This document shows positions 4,953 through 5,359 of a stretch of 5,359 bases of DNA, in pieces. Each line of letters opens with the position of its first letter. Positions within the stretch are counted from its first letter, which is position 1. Both the position numbers and the translations under genes were made by a program. The notes beneath the pieces are model-generated. The model did no database searches. It was not told where the DNA came from and worked only from the letters and a program-made list of their open reading frames with translations. The stretch spans positions 1 through 5,359 of the forward strand of contig CANEMG010000084.1 in NCBI GenBank assembly GCA_947428535.1, written 5' to 3'. The stretch is from an uncultured Clostridium sp. GTDB lineage: Bacteria; Bacillota; Clostridia; TANB77; CAG-508.

Positions 4953-5297
4953 ATGGGATTAGAAAAAGTTGTACAATCATTGTCAGATCTTCGGGGACCA
5001 GTAATTTTTAGACCGCAAAGAGGCGTCTTAGGAGAAGCTATGAATGAAGCCCAAGAATTTCCCAATGTTAGAGCAATGAAAAAATTTATTGTGAAGGATT
5101 GGAATGAAGGGTGGAAAGGCGAAGGCGACCTGTTTACAGTAGATGAGATTGTAATAGATGATACATATACTGTAAACGATAAGAGGATAGGATGGGAAGA
5201 CACGATGCAAGTGTGTATAAAGAGATTGGGGAAAGATGTATATCGTATTCCTCAGTGCATCGGAATGTGTGCGACAATATACCCACATGAGAAATAG
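4953..5297 (+). CDS. Hypothetical 114-residue protein
   Basis: Family not recognised. Soluble, mixed alpha/beta in appearance, with no signal peptide or membrane segment. Visible parts: an N-terminal helix (about 2-12), a strand GPVIFRP (15-21), a helix with LGEAMNEAQEF (26-36), a helix AMKKFIVKDW (41-50), strands around FTVDEIVIDDTYTV (61-74), and a C-terminal region with three cysteines (88, 102, 106). QCIGMC (101-106) is a CxxxC pair that could bind metal or form a disulfide, but it lacks partners. Start: AAAGGAG (4941-4947) is 5 bases before ATG 4953. It is a single-gene unit with an extended -10 promoter and a strong terminator, next to and in the same orientation as the 153-residue gene but not cotranscribed with it. 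Codon use is less AT-biased than in GlyRS. Confidence 0.83.
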   Translation: MGLEKVVQSLSDLRGPVIFRPQRGVLGEAMNEAQEFPNVRAMKKFIVKDWNEGWKGEGDLFTVDEIVIDDTYTVNDKRIGWEDTMQVCIKRLGKDVYRIPQCIGMCATIYPHEK

Positions 5298-5307
5298 TTG
5301 TTTTGTA

Positions 5308-5343
5308 GAGAACCATACAGGCTAATGTGTGGTTCTCGTTTTA
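5308..5343 (+). terminator. Terminator of the 114-residue protein gene
   Basis: GAGAACCATACA (5308-5319) pairs with TGTGTGGTTCTC (5326-5337), 12 pairs with one G-U, loop GGCTAA, followed by GTTTTAT. Confidence 0.9.
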
Positions 5344-5359
5344 TATTATAAATTAAAAG

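Noticed and set aside
4925..5316. Several minus-strand open frames opposite the 114-residue gene
   Set aside because: Antisense shadows without ribosome sites; the plus-strand gene has promoter, ribosome site and terminator.
1..5359. CRISPR array, insertion sequence or transposase
   Set aside because: No regularly spaced repeats, no transposase-like frame and no terminal inverted repeats of insertion-sequence type were seen.

Overview
The window is AT-rich DNA with AGGAGG ribosome sites, A/T-ending codons, a T-box leader and compact hairpin-plus-T-run terminators. Together these point to a low-GC Firmicute, most likely a clostridial species; this is an inference from style, not a species identification. 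Two regions are clearly core: glycyl-tRNA synthetase under a glycine T-box (about 584-2364), and a tRNA-Leu(UAA) gene on the minus strand (4037-4124). The rest looks accessory.

Layout. Positions 1-525 hold the 3' part of a HAD-like phosphatase gene that begins outside the window. Positions 584-830 hold a promoter and T-box leader ending in an intrinsic terminator, followed by the dimeric-type glycyl-tRNA synthetase gene (904-2286) and its own terminator. A 75-residue orphan protein (2557-2784) has a leader with three copies of one motif that can form mutually exclusive hairpins, one of which would cover the ribosome site. It converges on a minus-strand C39-like cysteine peptidase gene (2875-3492, with an unusual start), and the two share a 19-bp bidirectional terminator. 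Positions 3551-4005 contain no convincing gene, but do hold an orphan terminator with an upstream competing arm, small repeats and possible coding debris. After the tRNA come two unrecognised small proteins (4303-4764 and 4953-5297), each with its own extended -10 promoter and strong terminator.

How it works together. The GlyRS unit is a self-contained glycine sensor: uncharged tRNA-Gly should pair with the GGA specifier and with the UGGA bulge, favour the antiterminator and switch on the synthetase. The three small orphan proteins are separate one-gene units rather than an operon, and their codon use includes more G/C-ending codons than the HAD and GlyRS genes, suggesting independently acquired cargo. 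The best candidates for something undescribed are the three-motif leader at 2487-2553, the internally duplicated 153-residue protein at 4303, and the orphan terminator/antiterminator-like unit at 3678-3781.
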